Shown here: positions 50,431 through 62,028 of the stretch, one piece after another
Layout: every line of letters begins with the position of its first letter
How positions within the stretch are numbered: the first letter of the stretch is position 1
NCBI GenBank assembly: GCA_016748015.1
Contig: JAAOMT010000258.1
Span: 593,008-657,007, forward strand
DNA: 64,000 nt
Direction: 5' to 3'
Source of the DNA: Geosiphon pyriformis
Taxonomy: Eukaryota; Glomeromycota; Glomeromycetes; Archaeosporales; Geosiphonaceae
Program-made: the position numbers and the translations under genes
Notes under the pieces: generated by a model
Database searches by the model: none
Told to the model about the DNA's origin: nothing
The model's input: only the letters and a program-made list of their open reading frames with translations

Positions 50431-51184
50431 TCAAACTTTCAAACCATTTAGAAACTTAAATTTGAACTAAAATTCAAGCTTAAACTTAGATTAAAAAAAC
50501 ACAAAAAGTAATTTTAACAAATAATTAAAATAAAATTTACAGTCTCCAAATTTTTTTTTTTTAAAAAACACAGTTGACTTTTGGTATTAAAATTTAATTC
50601 CAAATTTGATATTTTTGTATAGTTTTAAGACATATTTTTAAAATATTTTTGTAATTTTAATACTATTATTAAACTCTAAAATAAATTCAATATTATTAAA
50701 CAACAGTTTAATAAAACAGTTACTAAATATTTTGGTAAATTCAATTATATTTTATAACAAATTAAAACTATAAAAAACAATTATTATACATTTTTTCAAA
50801 TTTTTAATGAGTTTGTAAGAGAATTAAGGAGTAGTATTCTAATATAAATAAGATTACAATACTTAACAAATCTATCACAAATTGTTATATTAGTCTAAGA
50901 TATTAAGTTTGCTAAAAAAGAAGTTAATTACAATAAAATAGTTAACTTGATAATAAATAATAATAATATTAAAAAATTAAAAAACAAAATTACTTAATTT
51001 AAAGAGAAATTATTTCAAAAAATAGAAAGTTATCTTGTTGATATTAAGTTTCAAATATTAAATTATTATTAATTATTATAACAATAAAACCAAGTATCTC
51101 TTTAAAATTATAACTATTAAAACCAAAATAAAAACTAACAAAATATATTAATATATTATTATTGTTTAAAATATTTTTTATTAT
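50431..51184. other. Unassigned A+T-rich spacer
   Basis: Between R3 copy 2 and the 3' end of LINE D. A plus-strand reading near 50780-51080 (FNEFVRELRSSIL, then YLTNLSQIV and KFAKKEVNYN) vaguely recalls a Ty3 gag, but stops and composition make this unsafe. Confidence 0.4.
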
Positions 51185-54100
51185 TAATGCATTTAATAAG
51201 TGAAATCCAATTGTTATTTAGTACATAGAACCAAACTAAGTGGTTCATACTAAATGCAACTCACATATTTACTACATGTGGCTAGCCACTCAGACTAAAC
51301 AAGACAACACTATATATCTAACACAACTTGCATGTCACAATTAGACCCAAAAAAAAAGAGACATGATTTACAATGGCCAAAACTAACAACAAAAGACTCA
51401 ATAATGTCAAGCAACCTAACCATATCATTCAACAGCAAAGAAAACACATCACATGACAAGTCCAATATTAAACCACCATCTTTAATCAATTTAGCCTTCT
51501 TCATATCTGCTCTGTATTTAGACCTAATCAGCCATACTTTAGACCAATACAACTCAATCAAACACTTCATAAAATCAATAACCACACAAGAAGCCTTCTT
51601 CCTGTCATCAAAAATCTTAACAGCTTCTATGTACTATTCCTTTAGAACAAACTCTTTACACACAGCAGAGTACAGACCAACATCTAATGAACAATGGGCA
51701 AAAATTCTCAAGACAGTGGAGGAAGCCAAGTCACAAACACCTACCAAGGAAGTCAAGCAAGCAGCAGCTTCTGATAAGATCTCATTATGAACAAACACAT
51801 TATAAGCACAGGTAAAAACATGATTTGGCAATTCAATCTCACCACAAAGTAAACACAAAACACTAGGGTAACTCCTATTATATAACTTTTTCTTTACAAC
51901 TACCAAAAGTTTTCTATGCACAGCTTTTATCATGTATATGCAAAGACCCAAAGACTTTTGACTAGTGAACTCAACAAGCATGTACAAGTTAGAATGTTAA
52001 ATCTTAGTAGTGGCATACCAATTGAAATCTTTCAACATAGTACTTGAAACCACATCATAACCAGAGCCAGTCTTCCAATGAGCATGACAAATAGAACAAA
52101 AAACATTCCTAATAAAGTGACAGGCATTGCTGGATACAACAGAGTTCTCAGCCATTAAAAAACATTCATGTATTTCTGCTGGTAATATGAAAAAAGAGCC
52201 AGCAACTTTGCCAGTCAAGACATTAGCTCTTGTATTACTAGGGATCCCAGAATGACTTTTAATCTTGACCCAATACACAAAAAAATCTTTATTTTTAATT
52301 AGATTAAAAATGTGTCTTTTCTTGATCCAGCACTAATTGCAAAAATCTGGAACATTAAAAAAAACCTCAGACACACACATATCAATAGCAGCTTGGCTGT
52401 CAAGATACAAAACTACTGAACTAGAAAAAGGAACACATTTCAAAGAAAGGGCAACAGCCTGCAATTCAGCCATAATAAAAGAAAAAAGACCACAAACACC
52501 AACACCAATCTCCATATTCAAAGCAAAAAAATATGCAGCTGCACCACTAACAACATTGGCAGAGCCAGCAAATTTCAATAAATTATCTGTGTAAACATCA
52601 AATGAGCCAAACTAAATCTCAAGCAAACTGCTCAAAAACCAGAATGCTACAGTCAGAGACTTGCCCAAAACCCATAGTATTAAATGGCAATGAGCTCCTA
52701 TCATGTAAAAATTTAGATGTAACATCAAACCACCATGGAATAGGACCTCTAAGACTGAGTCTTTTCCAATAATGGAATGTTTTCTACTTCATTATACCAC
52801 TTTTTTTGTCAATAAGTCTATTACCAAAGGCAAACCCAAAATGTTTTAAAGAATGAACACAACCAAAAAATAAAGAATTCCCCAAAATTATTGACATAAG
52901 AAAATCACCAGAACTTTAAAAAGCACTGGACAAATTGTTTGCCAAAAACAATTCACAACTCAAGAAAATTTTGATTATACCAGCTAAAAAATTATTCACT
53001 GAACTAACAAGTAACTTAACAGAGAACTGCAAAAAATTTAAAGGAGCCCACTCAAAGACTTGTAAATCCAAGAAGCAATGAAGAAACAGATGTCCAAGAA
53101 TGTCTGAAGCATTTGAAAAAGAGACCACAGCAGCTATTTTACTCTCAGATTGCATCTGCTTAAAAGGTTTCAAACCATACAGAGAGAAATAGTGTAAAGC
53201 CTTACTAAGAAAGTCATGAGGCAAACACACTTTAGACTTGAAGCTTTTTCTAACCATAATGTCCCACTTGTGGCACACTTCAGATAAAACAAAACTAAAC
53301 TGCATTCTGTAACTCACAATGGGTTGTAAGACTGCTAAGACTAAATAGAAAAACTGATTATTAGTAATAGTCTTACTGAGCACTATATTAACAAAAAACC
53401 AAACATCCAAATAAGCCTTGGCCAAACTTGGTTTGAACAATCCATTAGTTAACAAAAAAATTCCCAGATATCTGTGTGCTTCTCTCTTCTTGGCTATAGA
53501 AATTGGCTGATTACTTATACTCAAAGAAACAACTTTAACACTCTAATTGATTGGAATGACTACTGTTTTCTCATTATTAATATAAATATCATTGATCGAA
53601 AAGAACTTACTAATAATATTTAAAGCATACTGCATAGAGGCTTGACAATTTCCAATCCAAATCATATCATCTACAAAGGCACCAGCTGCAAAAAAGAAGA
53701 ACATCCTACCACTATTTTCAATTCTACCAGTTTTTGTTACAAACTTAATATTGATCCAGTATCTTCACAAATGTTCATGCCTCTTAATTTCACACAAGAG
53801 TGAATCATAAAAGATTCTCCAAAGAAGGGGCAAAAAGATCTCACCCTGATCAAAACCATCATGTACTCTGTAGCCATTTGAAAAACCAAAATCAGTCATC
53901 ACCCTATTAATTCTGTCTTTATGAATGCCACCAAAAAACTCAATAAACCTGTTACACATTTTAATATGATACAAGCTTGCTCTCAAGTAGTGTCATTTAA
54001 TTGAGTTATAGACTTTACACATATCCTACAAAACCAACCAGAGTTCTTTGTTTTTTTCGAAAGCATTTTTAATTATTGACTTGACAGCAAACACAGAAGA

Positions 54101-54810
54101 TTGAGTAAAGATACTCTTCAATACTAAGAAATTGTTATCACAAAGAACACCAAACTTGCTGCAAGCAAAATAAATCCTATTTAAAAGGATCTTGAAGAAA
54201 ATCTTCCTGGCCATCTTAATCAAGACAATAGAATGAGTATTTGTAAGAATCCCATCCCAATCATAAGGTTTAGAAATCATTGAAACCCAGACTCTCTTCC
54301 ATAAAGCAGGAACTACACTTTCTTCCAGGCATGTATTGAGCAAACCCAAAAGACAGCCTAACACATTATCTTTACAGTGCTTCTATAATTCATTGAAAAT
54401 ACCAGACAATTCAGCAGATTTGTCATCAGGTAGATCCTTAATACCTAAAATCAATTCACTCATATTGATAGAATTTATTACACCTGAAAAAGCATCATTA
54501 TTCACATAATCTAATGGTGCATACTGGCAAGCCCAGAGATTAGGCATAGCCAAAAGCACAGCCCATTTCTGGGTCCAATCTTTCATGATCTTATTCACAC
54601 TGAGTTTAACTTTTCCTGGCTACAACACCAAATTACCATTCAAAACCAAATAATCAAGAACTACTTTGTAAAAAAAATGATCCAAAACATTCTTAATTAT
54701 ATTACTTTTGTTAGAACAAAACTTCTCCATGCATCTTTCGATGACTGCCCAAACAGAAAATTTCTTAGCCATCCTTGATTCATACATCTTGAACTTTTTA
54801 GAATTTTAAT
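51185..54810 (-). mobile_element. LINE copy D, 5'-truncated
   Basis: A minus-strand copy that starts in the endonuclease-RT linker near 54810 (KNVLDHFFYKVVLDYLV), with no ORF1 or endonuclease, as expected of a 5'-truncated LINE insertion. It runs through RT, post-RT and RNase H to the C-terminal cysteine motif and a 3' tail near 51185. It is one of the better-kept copies and shows the least damaged motifs of the family. Confidence 0.88.
51292..54810 (-). pseudogene. LINE copy D ORF2 (RT, RNase H, CCHC)
   Basis: RT pieces: MISKPYDWDGILTN (54295), DGFDQGEIFLPLL (about 53850) and GAFVDDMIWIGN (about 53680), where both catalytic Asp remain. A long open stretch follows (53524-52916, ISIAKKREAHRYLGIFL to LANNLSSAF). 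RNase H (about 52600-52210): VYTDNLLK Asp, MAELQA Glu and LYLDSQAAID Asp are kept; the final Asp is Asn in NTRANVLTG. The C-terminal CLLCGEIELPNHVFTC (51987-51634 frame) is an intact C-x2-C-x7-H-x3-C. Several stops (for example after VVIPIN) and frame changes make it non-coding as a whole. Confidence 0.83.
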
Positions 54811-54814
54811 AAAA

Positions 54815-57800
54815 ATATGTCTAAAAAAGTGCAAATTTCAAGTTCTGCTCAGATCTGAGTTGGATTAATTTTTTTAATGAGTATCTACTAATCAAAAATT
54901 CTATTTGAAAAAATTTGAGAAGTGCTAAAAAAGTCATTAATTATATTTTTGTAAGTAAGAGTCTGTAATAAGGTCAATTCTGTTTTTGAGTTTTTTGATA
55001 CAAATTACAAAGCTGTTTTAGTTTCAATTGGTTTGGGTGTTCTCTTGAATGTTTAATTAAATAGCTTATACAAACAGATTAACAAAGATTGTTGGAAGTT
55101 CAGAATCAAAAATACAAATAATGCCAAATAAGCTAAGTTTAAAGAATATGCTTTAACCAAACTCTCAGTAGTAAAGACTGAGTTTTTTATGACTAGTGCA
55201 TATGATAATGTAAATACTATATAAAAATTGTTAGAGAAAGTAATAGTAAAGTCAGCTAATGAAACATTTTTTAAATACTGGTTTAGTAAATATAAATGTT
55301 CTAGAAACAAACATTTTTTAAAGTTTTTTGGGTTGGAATTACTAATTGCCAAAATTGTTAAAAAGTTAAGCTTTGATAATGTGTTTGAATTTGATTGTCT
55401 TGCTAAAAATTGGTTAACTTTAGATAATAATGAGACTTTTAAGATTATGAATATGTTTTGAAATAGTGAAAATTCAATGATTGTTCTCAAGTATTTGTTA
55501 ATGGTTCATAAAAAATACAGAAAATTCAAGCTCTATGAGTCAAAGTTAGTTGAAAAAGTGTCTATTAAAAAGGCAATTGAGAAGTGTATAGAAAGTTTTT
55601 ATTTTAATAAAGAGAATATGATTAAAAGTATTCTGGACTGGCCTTTTTGCAAAGTGATTTTAGATTACTTGGTAGTCAAAAATAAGTTGATAATCAAGCC
55701 TAATGAGATAAAATTTAAAGTAGATGGGATTATGAAAGAGTGGACAAAGAAGTGGTCAATGCTTCCAAAGATGTTCAACCTTTGAATTTGTCATTATATG
55801 TTCTTAAACTATGTTAATGATAGTGTCTTTTTTGACATAAAAAAAAAGTTAATATGGAGAAGTTGTCTTTGGTTGTTAATAATCTGCCAAATAATAAAGC
55901 TGTCAATTTGTTAAAAATATCTAATGAGCTTTGAAAACATTGTGATAAAGAGGTGTTGGTTTGTTTTTTAAAGCTGTTAAATTTTTGTTTAATTTTAAAT
56001 GTGAGTTTTGACTTCTTAAAAAAGAGCATGGGTTTCAATAATTCCAAAATTCTACAAATGGAATAGTATTTTGATGAATACTAGGCCTATTGCATTAATC
56101 AAAACAGTTTAGAAGATATTGTCTAAAATTCTTTCTGATAGAATTTTATTAGCATACAGCAAATTTGGTGTTTTTTGCAGTGATAATTTTTCAGTATTAA
56201 AAAGTACTTCAACTTAGTCTCCTATTTTTGCTATTAGGTTAGTTGTTAAAAATGCTCTGGAGAAAAACAGAAAGCTTCAATTGGTGTTGTAAAACATACA
56301 CAAAGCTTATAATTTAGTGGGTTAACATTATTTAAAGGCTAATTTACATCACATTAAGATGTACAGTTGGTTTATCAGGTTTTTTGGCAATATTTATGAG
56401 AATTAAATCAATAAAATAATGACAGATTTTGGCCTCTCAAATGGTTATAGAGTACATAATGGCTTGAATCAGAGTAAAGTTTTTTCTCCACTTCTTTGGA
56501 GAATTTTCTATGATTTACTTTTGTGTAAAGTAAAGAGACATAAGCACTTGTATAGATACTATATTGATATTATATTGATATTAAGTTTGTGATAAAAACT
56601 GGCAGAATTAAGACTGTTAGAGAAAGAACTTTCTTTTTAGCAGCTGGTGTCTTTATTGATGACACAATTTGAATTAGAAGTTATCAAGCTTCTACACAAT
56701 ACATTTTAAATAATGCCAGTAAGTTTTTTGATGTTAATGATATTTCAATTAATAATAATAAAACAGCAGCTATTTTTATCAATCAAGGTGTTAAGACTAT
56801 ATTACTAATAATCAACAATTCACCTATCTCAATTGTTAAAAAAAATAAATCACACATGTATTTATGTATTTTTTTATCTATTAAGGATCTTTTTAAGCCT
56901 AGTTTAACTTAGGTTCATGTAGACATCAGGTTTTTTTTAAATATAGTGTTGAAGAAGACTATTATAGATAAATAATTTTCTTATTTGGTTTCAGCTATTC
57001 TGCAGCCTATAGTTAGCTATCAAATGCAGTTTAGTTTTGTTTCAGCAAGTGAATATTGCAAATGGGATGTAATCATTAAAAAATGTCTTAAGATCAAGAC
57101 TAGTCTGTTATATAACTTTTTCAATAAGGTTTTGCATTATCTTTCTCTATATGATTTGAAATCTTTTAAGCAAGTGCAGTTTAAAAGAAAGTTGGCTTTA
57201 TTGATTTTTTTTTCTAATGCTTATAACATTTTTGGGCATTTTTTTGAGCATAAATTTTTGGATTTGCAGGTTTTGGGGTGATTCCTTTTGAATTTTTTAC
57301 AGTTTTCTGTCAAGTTATATGTTAATTCAGTGAATAATTTTTTGGCTAGTGTAATGAAAATCTTTTTGGAAAATAAACTGTCTTTGGCAAACAACTTGTC
57401 TAATGCTTTTTGCAGATTGAAAAAATTTCTAATATCTGGCATCTTAGGGCAACTTTTGTATTATAACTTTGTTTTTTTTTGAAGCAGTTTGGTGTTGTAT
57501 TTGGTGACAGACTTCTGGACAAAAAAGAGAATATAATGAACAGGAAAACATTTCAGCAATGAAAAAGATTGGATTCAAAAGGCTCTGTGCCTTATTAATT
57601 TATATTAACATCTGAATTTATGAACAAAAATGGTTTTTTGGAGGTAAAATCTGCTGTTGTTCTTGAATTGTCTGTGTTAAATGTTTTAAAATCTAAAGAG
57701 TTCTGTAATGTTTATGATTGTTTACTAAAAATTTGGTCTGATTGTATTGAGATTTACACAGATGGGCTCTTGAAGAATGCTGGTTCTGCTAAAGTAACAA

Positions 57801-59160
57801 ATAAGACAGCTGTTTATTTTCTGGCTGCAGATGTGGATGTTAAAATTAGAGTGCATAGGCTGTTATTTTCTACTTTGGCTAAGCTATAAGCTATTGCTTT
57901 GGCTTTAGAGTGTGTTTTATTTTTAAGTGCTGTAGTTTTGTATCTGAACAGCCAATCTGCAATTAATGCTTTTGTATCTGAAACTTTGTTTGTAATATTT
58001 GACTTCTGCAATTAATGTTGAATTTAAAAATTACATATAATCAATTTTATTAGAAATAAAAACATTTTGATTAAGTAAGTAAAAGTTAAAAAACATTCAG
58101 AAATTATGGACAATGTTAAAGCTAATAAACTGGCTGGTAAAACAATTTTTTTTTCTTTGTATGTAAAGATTTAAGAGCAGTTTTTGGTTACTGAAAATAC
58201 TGTTGTGTCTGATAATATTTGTTATTTTGTTCATAATCTGTACTGGTTGATTTGCTATGCTCATTAGAAAACTGGTTTTAGTTGTAATATTGTTCTGAAT
58301 GTTATGATCAAAAAGATAGATTGGGCTATTATTACAATAATTTGATATTCTGACTCATACATGTTCTCTAAATTTACTAGTAAAAAATCAGCTAATCTGC
58401 ACACATATATAATAAAAGCAGTACATAGATAGCTGCTAGTAATGATTAGGAAGAAATTATATAACAGGAATTATCCTAAAATATTATGCTTATTATGTGG
58501 TAAGGTGGAGTTGTCTAATTATGTTTTTACTTGTTTTGGTAATGTTGATCTCTGTAAAAACATTTTGATTAAAGTTGCTAAAAAATAAGTGTTATTGACA
58601 GATTCTTTTTGCTTACCTGTTTCTGCTATTTTGTATTCATTTTCAATGTGTGTTTTGAATGTAATTCTGTACACTACAATTTACAAAGACTTTATGTTAA
58701 AAAATTGATATGCTGAGGCTGTTATGATTTTTGAAGAGAAAAAAAAAGCTGTTCTGGCTCCAGTCAAATATATCTAGTTTGTAATAGAATTGCATGACTC
58801 TAAAGTATAATTGATTAGATTCAAACATAGGATGAATATAGAAAAAACTGGTTTGGTCAAGAATGATGATTTAATTGTAGATTTGTCTTACTGTATGGTA
58901 TTTATGTTGTTGAATAAAGTAGTTTGTATGTTTAGTGTTATAGAATCCTTTGCTATTAGTTTTGGTAAATGCAAAATATGTTATTTTTTCTCTAATTTAA
59001 GTGATGATGCTTTTATTAATATAGACATATAATAATGTCTTAACTGGCTTGAATAGCTGATTACATGTAATAAATATGTGAACTGTATTTAATTTGCTCT
59101 ACTTAGTTTGGTTTTATATACTAGATAGCAGTTGGATTTTATTTGTTAAATCTTGTAATA
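54815..59160 (+). mobile_element. LINE copy E, 5'-truncated
   Basis: A plus-strand copy starting near 54815-54840 within the C-terminal endonuclease (FEFFDTNYKAVLVS near 54980) and running to a 3' end near 59160 (TTGTAATAAAAAAAA). It lies head to head with copy D, sharing the junction near 54.81 kb. The endonuclease Asp and His are Asn and Tyr, as in copy C. Confidence 0.87.
54840..59033 (+). pseudogene. LINE copy E ORF2
   Basis: The linker (55477-55785, LDWPFCKVILDYLVVKNKL) is intact-looking. RT pieces: IPKFYKWNSILMNTR-like (56040), KAYNLVG (about 56310), GVFIDDTI (about 56650, catalytic Asp pair kept, then a stop for Trp). Post-RT 56985-57480. RNase H 57620-58010: YTDGLLKNAGS keeps Asp, but the Glu motif reads LAKL-stop-A for MAELQA and the next Asp is Asn (LYLNSQSAIN). 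The cysteine motif CLLCGKVELSNYVFTC (about 58490) has Tyr for His. The C-terminal frame ends at 59032. Confidence 0.82.
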
Positions 59161-59179
59161 AAAAAAAATTATATATTAT

Positions 59180-59790
59180 TATGTATATATCATATTTTTT
59201 TATATTTATTTATTGCTCTGTACTATTTATATTATTATTTAATAATTGATTAATATATTATAATATTATTATTTTTGTTTTTTATTAATTTTTATTAGAT
59301 AATATTTTTTTTTTAATATTAAGATCTGTTGAAATCAATATATGTTTTTTTGATATTAATGTTTAATACAGAAGTCTGTATACTTATTTGGATTATTTAT
59401 TCTTATAAATTCTTGAATTTGTTGTTAGTAAGCTTTTTAATTCTATTAAAAATGAATATATTTATTTTGTTTGTTAATAATACTTCTAAATAATATTAAA
59501 ATAATATATAAAATTAATATACTGCTTTAAAATAGTTCTTAGCATTGCTTTTTTCAATCCATTTTTTGAATTTTTGGAGTTTTGTTGTTAAATTTTCTGT
59601 TATTTTTACTAATATAAATTGCTTAAAAATTTTATTATATAGTTATTATAAAATATATATAACAAAAAAAACAATTAAGTTTGTTTTTTCTTTAAATATT
59701 ATATTTTTTAAAAGCTAGAATTTTTTTATAATTTTATCAATTAATATGTTATAATGCAAACTATTTGTAGTCATCAAACAATTTATATAA
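59180..59790 (+). repeat. R3 repeat, copy 3
   Basis: It aligns by eye with the reverse complement of 49150-49780, starting right after LINE copy E. Shared blocks include TTTATTTATTGCT-TGTA, ATTAATTTTTATTAGATAAT and AACAATTAAGTTTGTTTTTTC. The first 100 bp also match 9040-9140. Confidence 0.75.
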
Positions 59791-60221
59791 TTTTAATAAT
59801 ATTAAAAAACTAAATCATAAATATGATAGATTAAGTTCTTTTCTTTTATATTTACAGTTTAATTTTTTGAATTATATTATAATTTATAAAGTTATTAAAG
59901 TTTAAAATTAGCCACTTTTATTATTAATCTTTAATTTTCAGATGCTAATCAATCAAATTTTAGCTAATCAGCAATCATTAAAGTTATGTTATCATATAAT
60001 AAATTATTAAAGTATTATTATTTTCAGAAAGACTTTCAATTAATATTAATCTAATTTTTAGATAGTTACTTTTTTATAAAAATATAATATCTTTTGATCT
60101 GTATATCTTCTGTTAGTAACATGGCACCATTAACTATGAATATTTTATTTATACTACTATCATATTTGGTTGTCATTATTGAAACAAAAACCCAAATATC
60201 AATATTGTTCACATTAGGTAT
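59791..60221. other. Spacer beside the Ty3 element
   Basis: A+T-rich, no supported gene. It may continue R3. The Ty3 element is inserted at its right end; the bases just outside the LTR are GTAT. Confidence 0.5.
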
Positions 60222-60813
60222 TGTTATCGGAGGTTTTTGGTCTCTTTTTTTAAATGTTGTTGATGTCTGTTTGTTGTGAATTCACATTGTCTGGATGTGG
60301 TTGAATCTCTAGTAACTGAATGTATTTTCAAATTATCTCCTATAATTTAAACTGCTGGGCTTATAAGTGGAATAGCCAATTCTTTGCCAGTTACTTTATG
60401 TAGTTACGTTGTAGTAAATGTCAACTTTTTCTCAGGAATTGCTCATCTGGAAGCTCACTAAAAAATGTGTAGTTACTTTGCTGTGAAAGTCAACTCTTCT
60501 ACAAAAATCTCATCTGTAGGCTACCCTAATGATTGTATTAAAAAAAGAAAAGAAAAATAAAAAAAATGTAAAAGAAATAGAATTTTTATCAAGGGAAACG
60601 TTTTTCTATCCAGGTCTGGAGTAACTAACAGTTTACTGAAATTGGTAACTAATCAATTTCAAAACATTAGTTGGGTTTTAAGGATTTTCCAAGTGCAATA
60701 ATTAAAAAATTTGGTTTTTCGAATTATTTGATATTTATTTTTTTTTGTGTGTAGGAATGATTCAAAGTGATAAATCTAAAGTAAGATACATTTTCTCAAA
60801 GAGAGAAGCTCTT

Positions 60814-60821
60814 CTTTTATA
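60814..60821 (-). promoter_or_regulatory. LTR TATA box
   Basis: TATAAAAG on the minus strand, at the same place in the LTR as 47514-47521. Confidence 0.7.
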
Positions 60822-60872
60822 CAACTTGTCATAACACTATTCTATAAACTTGAACTTTGTTTTTTTTCTACA

Positions 60873-60988
60873 ATTTTGCTGAACTAAAGCTACATTTTGG
60901 CAAACTACAAGTTATTTCTGCAAACTATTAGATATTTTGGTGAACTATCAATTATTTCGGCAAATTTCTACAAATTTTGGCGAACTTT
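60873..60988 (-). promoter_or_regulatory. Phased 20-bp LTR array, third well-kept copy
   Basis: Unit positions on the plus strand are 60873, 60894, 60914, 60934, 60954 and 60974, the mirror of the 47341 array including the single 21-bp step. Two of the six cores keep the central CpG; others read CCAAAAT. Confidence 0.75.
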
Positions 60989-61161
60989 TTAAATGTTACA
61001 TAGTTCGGGGTATTGCATAATTGATCATTGCAATTAGGTTACATTTGTGTTATGTACAAATTAGGTTATTAATTAAATGATAATTTCGGATATTTTACTA
61101 ATGTAATAAGTAATAATTTGAATTACTAATTAATGATAAGAATTATAAGGGTAATTTTATG

Positions 61162-61881
61162 CTAAGCAATATCTCTAATTTTGTCTAGTAATATAACCTC
61201 CTTCTCAAGACTGAGCTCTATCGAAGTCCAAGTACTGTCTGTAATTTCCAGATAATAATCCAAAATTATTGAAGAAATTTGGTCTGAAAATTGTTGAAAT
61301 TTCAGTTCTGTGAGCTTTCCAATGTATTGAATTTTCAAAGGTTGTAAAATTGGGTTTTGTAAAACGTTTTCACAGGTGTGGAATAGGTCATAAAGTCTAA
61401 GAGCAGCTCTTAATTTATAACAACTGTTTGTAAGTCCAGCTGTTGTTTTGAATTCATTGTAGAGTTATTTCCAAATAGCTTCTTTTGTGAGGTTTGCTCT
61501 TGTAAGCTCCCATTTTTGTTCGTGAAATGTTTTTCCAATGTAGAAATATCTATATATTGCAGTATAGTTATAGTTTTCTTCATTAAAACACAGTTGAAGT
61601 TTTTGTTGAATAGTAGCATTTGGTGGAATACTAATAGGAATGAGCATTAAGTTTTCTTTTAAAACAAGCTTTAAAAGTTCTGGCAAATAAATTCCAGAAT
61701 AACTTCTTGTGTTTTTTTTATACAGATGATATTTTCGTGCATTTAAGGCTAAATTTGTAACTACTTCTGTTTAGGTATAATTAATGTGGTTTCCAGTAAC
61801 AGTAATGGATAATTTGGGTATTGTTTTTAAAGCTAACATTAGTTTTTAGGATAATTGTTGAATGTTTTAAGGAATAGTCAT
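61162..61881 (-). pseudogene. Extra ORF between integrase and 3' LTR (ORF3)
   Basis: A 720-nt frame (239 codons plus stop) in sense with pol, in the place where some LTR elements carry env or accessory genes. It has only four in-frame stops and no frameshift. All four are TAA in contexts that fit CAA-to-TAA change (codons 5 and 12, the one after NHINYT, and the one after EAIWK). Readable parts: NARKYHLYKKNTRSYSGIYL, PISIPPNATIQQKLQLCFNE, YRYFYIGKTFHEQKWELTRA, SCYKLRAALRLYDLFHTCEN, QFSDQISSIILDYYLEI. No signal peptide or membrane segment is visible, so it is not a typical env. The end codes through the polypurine tract (SLEKEV) into the LTR. I do not recognise the family. Confidence 0.6.
61197..61206 (-). 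promoter_or_regulatory. Polypurine tract
   Basis: GAGAAGGAGG on the minus strand, 3 nt before the 3' LTR. In LTR elements this primes plus-strand DNA synthesis. Confidence 0.75.
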
Positions 61882-62028
61882 TATAAGAGATTTGAAAATA
61901 AAAGAAAATTATTTTTGGTGTATGGGTTTTTATGTTATTTTTGTTTTGTTTTTGTGAGATTGTTTCTAAATTATAAAGAGATAACTATAATAATAAATTT
62001 AAATTAAGTGTTCAAGTTGGGAGGTTGT

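Larger units (their letters stand above)
60222..61193 (-). mobile_element. 3' LTR of the Ty3 element
   Basis: A 972-bp LTR in minus orientation, starting TATTAC (from TGTTAC) at 61193 and ending ATAACA at 60222. It carries the same 20-bp array and TATA box as 47125-48101. Confidence 0.9.

Noticed and set aside
50780-51080. Possible Ty3 gag relic on the plus strand.
   Set aside because: Only short motif-like fragments amid stops in A+T-rich sequence; not distinguishable from chance without an alignment.
41270-59160. Many in-frame TAA/TAG/TGA in otherwise good LINE frames suggested a reassigned genetic code.
   Set aside because: The host kinase, BTB, ankyrin and lipase genes use normal stops and have none inside. 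Stops in the LINEs occur at Gln, Arg and Trp positions together with other transitions, which is decay.
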